Positions 60,047 through 64,000 of a stretch of DNA of 64,000 nt are shown piece after piece. The notes beneath the pieces were generated by a model. That model made no database searches. It was given only the letters and a program-made list of their open reading frames with translations, and was not told the DNA's origin. The translations under genes were made by a program, and so were the position numbers. Origin of the DNA: Neocallimastix lanati (nom. inval.) (taxonomy: Eukaryota; Neocallimastigomycota; Neocallimastigomycetes; Neocallimastigales; Neocallimastigaceae); assembly GCA_016946835.1 (NCBI GenBank), contig JACVTC010000074.1:184501-248500 (forward strand). Direction: 5' to 3'. The stretch's first letter is position 1; each line of letters opens with the position of its first letter.

Positions 60047-61594
60047 CTCCCCCTCAAATGTAATTTTTAATTATTAAAAATTATATTTGCAAAGGATTTT
60101 ATTTTGTTATTTTGTTTCCATTAGTGACTTTTGTTAAAATATCTGCTAAGTTTTCAGAGCTTTCAATGTGTTTTAATTCAACTATTTTCTTCTTAATGTT
60201 GTCTACATTAAAGTGATATACGTTTTAATATAGGATTTAAATCACCATTTTCCATAGAAATTTTATATGCATTATTATCAATAAAAATAGTTATTGGTTT
60301 ATTAAATCCTATTAATTCAAAAAGAATATTCTTGATCCATAATAATTTCTTGATGCATTGAGAATCACTAATATATTCCGCTTCAGCGGTTGAGGTAGCA
60401 ACTATAGACTGTTTTTTAGACGTCCAAGAGATTGGATTATTTCCTAAAAGAATAATATGTCCAGAAGTCGATTTTCTGTCTTTAATATCTCCAGTAAAAT
60501 CCGAATCAGTATAAGCAACTATGTTTCCTTGATCATCATAAGTTATTGTAATCTATAGTGCTGTTTAAATATTTCAAGATGTTTTCTACTTTTCTCCAAT
60601 TGGTCATTGTAGGATTTTCCGAATTTCTGGCGGCTTTGTGTACGGCAAAAGAGATGTCCGATCAGGTTGCTTTGGATAAGAATATTAGCATACCAATAGC
60701 GCTTTTATATGTTGTTTTATCAATTGGATCATTATTCTTAGAAATAATATTATCTCCAACGCATGGAGTTGTTACTTTTCTCATATTATTAATATTGAAT
60801 TTATTTAAAATGATGTTAATAAAATGTTTTTGAGAAATTGAATAATTGAAATTGTTCTTTTCAATTTTAATTCCTAATATATAATTAATTGGTTCGCATT
60901 TTGAAATTTTGAATTTTTGTTTAATTTTATTTATAATGTTACTGATTTCTTTAACTAATCCAGTGATAATTGTCGGAATCCTTGTGCGACAGTACGTGCT
61001 TTGTGTTTAATAACAACACCAGCACTATTAATTTTATTTATGTATATCCAAATTAAAAGTAAAATTCTTTTACCTTTTGGGACATGATTAACAAATATCA
61101 TTATTATCATAAAAGTTGCACAATTCATCATCCATGGCTTGTTCCTATAATAAATGGTCTTTGCAATTGATTGCTTGAATATAATTGTTTGGGACCATGT
61201 TTTGAATTAAAGCAATAATATTGTTGTTAAAATCTGTTCTACGATATTTTTTAAATTTTATAAAAATTACTGGATTTTCTTTTCTTTTAAAATATTTGAA
61301 TTTAAATTATGATTAATAAAATTATTATTTTTATTATTTGATGATGTTCCTTCATCATAATTATTTTTAATTAAATTATTTTTATTTAAAAATTTTAAAT
61401 TATTGCTTTTTTATAAATTTGGTAAATTCATTCTATAGGTTCAATAATTTAAGTGATTGATTGGGAACATTGTTATTTTCAATAATTAAATTTTTATGGT
61501 TAGATTATTAGGATTATAACCAATAAGATTGGTAAAATTAAAATAGAATTGGAAGAAATTTGGATCCCCATATTCATTTTTATTATTAATAATT
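60047..61594 (-). pseudogene. Copia B RT end and RNase H
   Basis: On the minus strand the RT start appears as HKARTVAQGFRQ near 61010. After an internal gap that removes YVDD come ISNIINKIKQKFKISKCEPI and NYILGIKIEKNNF. Then SAIGMLIFLSKATRPDISFA, VHKAARNSENPTMTNWRKV and RNase H: AYTDSDFTGDIKDRKSTSGH, ISWTSKKQSIVATSTAEAEY and SENLADILTKVTNGNKITK. Upstream (61570-61050) is degenerate linker-like sequence with several stops. Protease and integrase are not found between gag and this part. Confidence 0.7.
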
Positions 61595-62547
61595 TTAGGT
61601 TGGCTGGAGTATCTTCCAAGTACGTCTCTTTCTAGAATTGTATTTTCTATTTTTGTATGAATACTCTTTTCCTTTATTATTGTGTTTATATATATTTAAG
61701 TTATAATTTTTACCATTGTTAATGTGGCGTTTACTGCTACAATTTCTTGCAATGTGCCCGAAACCGCCACAATTATAACATTTGAAATTTTTATTAATAT
61801 TGTACGTATTATTTCTTTTGTTTATATAATTGTGATTTACATTTTTATGTTTATTTTCTTCAGTGCTGCTAAACAAGGCATTAGTGTTATATTGATTATT
61901 TTTTTTTCCTTTAAGAATTTTAACTTTGGAATTATTTTATTTAAATGCTTGCAGCATACTTCCCAATTATCGTGATAGCTAATAATGTTGGTTGCATGTA
62001 TGAGGTCGTAAGGTAACGATTTATAAAGGTAATAATATTTAGCTTCATCACTAAACTTATCATTTAAATCCTTGAGTTTATTAAAAATATTTATCATATT
62101 AGACAAAAATAATTCAAAATCTTCATTTTTGTTAAAGGACATTAATTCCAATTCTTTTCTATAATTTATTTTCCTTTGCTCTTCACTTTCTAAGTAGGTA
62201 GATTTAATCAGCTTCCAAACTTGATGTGCTGACTTTATTCTGAAATCTATTTTAATCTTGATTGAGTCATCAAGATTAAGACTTATTATTCTCTTCGTCA
62301 TTGCGTCATTTTTTATTTGCTTTTTAGTCACTCCTTTTGCGTAGTACAGGTCCTTAGTGCACATAATTGGAATACATCCTTCTTCATATTCGCTGTCTGA
62401 TTTATGTATTATCTTAACATTATCTTCGTAAATATATGATTCTAATTCATGGGTGACAAGTAACAGTTCCATATCAGAGGCCCAACAAGGATAATTCTTT
62501 TTACTCAATACTTTGGCGTTAGATGAAATTGTTAATGATTCACTCAT
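61595..62547 (-). pseudogene. Copia B gag
   Basis: A 236-codon frame from ATG 62547: MSESLTISSNAKVLSKKNYP, WASDMELLLVTHELESYIYE, SAHQVWKLIKSTYLESEEQR, KSLPYDLIHATNIISYHDNW. This is the UBN2/gag layout. It ends by frameshift at 61837. The overlapping frame 61876-61595 carries the zinc knuckle CYNCGGFGHIARNC and a basic tail ending RTWKILQPT. It is the best-preserved gag N-terminus in the window. Because a knuckle normally follows in the same frame, the shift is probably a mutation rather than programmed. Confidence 0.8.
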
Positions 62548-62703
62548 TTTGTTTTATTTTTATTTTTTTTTTAAAGAAACAACAAAAATAAAATATGTAA
62601 TTATTATATTGAATAATCAATAAATGATTTAATCGTAAATATTTCTGAATTTTAATATTAAAAACTCGTTATATAATATTATAAAACACTAGTAGAGTCA
62701 AAC

Positions 62704-62717
62704 TGAGACTCTTAATC
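62704..62717 (-). promoter_or_regulatory. Primer-binding site of copia B
   Basis: On the minus strand GATTAAGAGTCTCA is a perfect copy of the 14-mer. Its end overlaps an AGAGTC...GACTCT hairpin. It lies about 155 bases before the gag start at 62547. Confidence 0.7.
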
Positions 62718-63340
62718 TATTAAAAATATTTCTTTGAAATTGAGATTTCGATCTCTACTTCTTTTAATAATATCTTTATTAATAAGGTTATTGTTTATAA
62801 TTAATTGTGTAATACAATTATATAAACATTATTTATTACATTTAATGTAACTATATTTGGTTGTTTATGTAAGTATATGATGTACGTCATATATGCGCCA
62901 CAATACATTTACATAACAATACATGTTTAATTATTTAATATATTAATAATATTATATTCTAAGTTATTATATAACTAACTATAATATAGTATCATAATAT
63001 TAAACTTTATTTCTAACAATGTTTAATATAAACAAAATATACAGATGTCATCTGATTAATTACTTCATATATAAATAAAAATTTTCTTAACGTTCCAATT
63101 ATAAATATTAATCATCAACCAAATAAAATATTGAGATAAATCATGTTTCTAAAAATAATAATCAATAATTTTTTTTAAGCAAAATTAATATATTATATGA
63201 ATTCAAATAGTACTTTTTAGAAATATAAATAAAGTCAAATTATATTTTTTTTCCTTTTCGAAATTATTTAAAGAAAGTAATAAAATAATTAATAAGCAAC
63301 TATAATTCATAATAACTTTTTTTTCGGAATTAAACTAACA
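62718..63340. other. Probable 5' LTR of copia B and spacer
   Basis: On the minus strand TGTTAGAAATAAAGTTTAATA (starting near 63020) could begin a ~300-bp LTR ending at the primer-binding site. It does not match the 3' LTR at 59790-60046, so copia B may also be mosaic. ATATGA-tgtacg-TCATAT (about 62876-62893) is a small palindrome. No gene. Confidence 0.4.
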
Positions 63341-64000
63341 TGAGCAGAAATAACTTAAGAAGTAATACTTGAAATAATATCAATTCTACCCAAGACCAAA
63401 TAATAAACATCAGTGAATATGAACTCACAAAAGGGGTTCACTTTTAACTACAGTGAAAACTTTAACCATATTACGGAATTGACAACAGATAACTTTGTTA
63501 ACTGGAAAACAAATATCCTTTATCTCCTTTGTATTAATAACCTTGATGACTACATAAGTCATGAAAAAGTGAAAAAGATAAGAAGGAGAGATATAACAGA
63601 AAACATTGAAAAATATATAATTGATAAATTCTATAATTCGCTCGTGTACGAAATCGGAACGAGCGAAAAAGATATTAAAAATAATATATTAGTAAAATGG
63701 ATCATAACAAATAATCTTGTTGAGAACAAAAAAATATTGGAAAGTTAAAGCAAAACGGCTTTCCAATTATGGGAACTACTCAACAAGTCTTTTACTTTAG
63801 GACCTGAACAAAGAAAAATGGTCCTAAAAGACAAAATCAATAAATTGAAATATAATATAGAAGATGACGTTCATATTTTCTTAACTGTCTTACAAAATCT
63901 CCTGGACGAATTGGAAAGAATAGACTCCGATATTAATGACAATATTAAGGTCGGTATTTTGAATCGAGCTCTCCCTGAAAACATTAGATTTATTAATGTT
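63341..64000 (+). pseudogene. Copia G gag, running off the window
   Basis: Sequence reads KGFTFNYSENFNHITELTTD, NFVNWKTNILYLLCINNLDD, YISHEKVKKIRRRDITENIE, then TAA at 63746 (KILES-stop-SKTAFQLWELLNKSFTLG), and LLDELERIDSDINDNIKVGI, LNRALPENIRFINV to the edge. The UBN2/gag layout closely resembles the gag pieces at 30030 and 58050. The single stop fits CAA to TAA. The true start is uncertain: an ATG at 63341 opens a frame that soon stops. No primer-binding site was seen just upstream. Confidence 0.7.

Noticed and set aside
60558-60833. Plus-strand 91-residue membrane-like frame
   Set aside because: Antisense to copia B RT/RNase H, which has clear motifs on the minus strand.

Overview
The window looks like nuclear DNA of an anaerobic gut fungus (Neocallimastigomycota). 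This is inferred from extreme A+T richness, short GT-AG introns, Asn-rich low-complexity protein segments, and one gene that joins an extracellular solute-binding domain to class C GPCR-like membrane helices. No rRNA, secure tRNA, CRISPR or bacterial gene structure is visible. Host genes are few: a spliced UDP-glucose 6-dehydrogenase (15548-17893, minus), a truncated UDP-glucose 4-epimerase remnant (18982-19357, plus), a spliced four-helix membrane protein (39314-40553, plus) and a decaying solute-binding/GPCR receptor (41889-44532, plus).

The rest is a graveyard of LTR retrotransposons. 1-8.4 kb: LTR-like pieces, a solo LTR (3573-4337) and a Ty3/gypsy remnant (4403-8380, minus) with a second solo LTR (6784-7486) inside its gag. 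9-14 kb: Ty1/copia scraps and an unexplained G+C-richer island (11060-11465). 20.9-32.3 kb: three copia remnants, hairpin-rich leaders, palindromes and a 442-bp tandem duplication. 32.3-33.7 kb: a broken MULE-type transposase and a palindromic repeat. 35.4-38.7 kb: a copia element with a long gag-protease frame but no integrase core. 46.3-64 kb: a nest of copia elements A, B, C and G and a gypsy chromovirus.

The clearest structural result is in 46.3-60 kb. Copia A is cut in two by a gypsy LTR with the same 5-bp target duplication (GTAAG) at both cuts. Its 5' half lies on the plus strand (57163-59289) and its 3' half on the minus strand (46301-48342). A single inversion of about 51284-59789 would restore collinearity. 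Two other signals recur. One is a putative primer-binding site complementary to the anticodon arm of tRNA-Lys(CUU), which would imply half-tRNA priming, seen at six places. The other is a set of repeated short hairpins with apparently compensating stem changes in copia leaders. Almost every retroelement has lost part of its reverse transcriptase, and many premature stops look like CAA to TAA or TGG to TGA/TAG changes, as expected of RIP-like or deamination decay.
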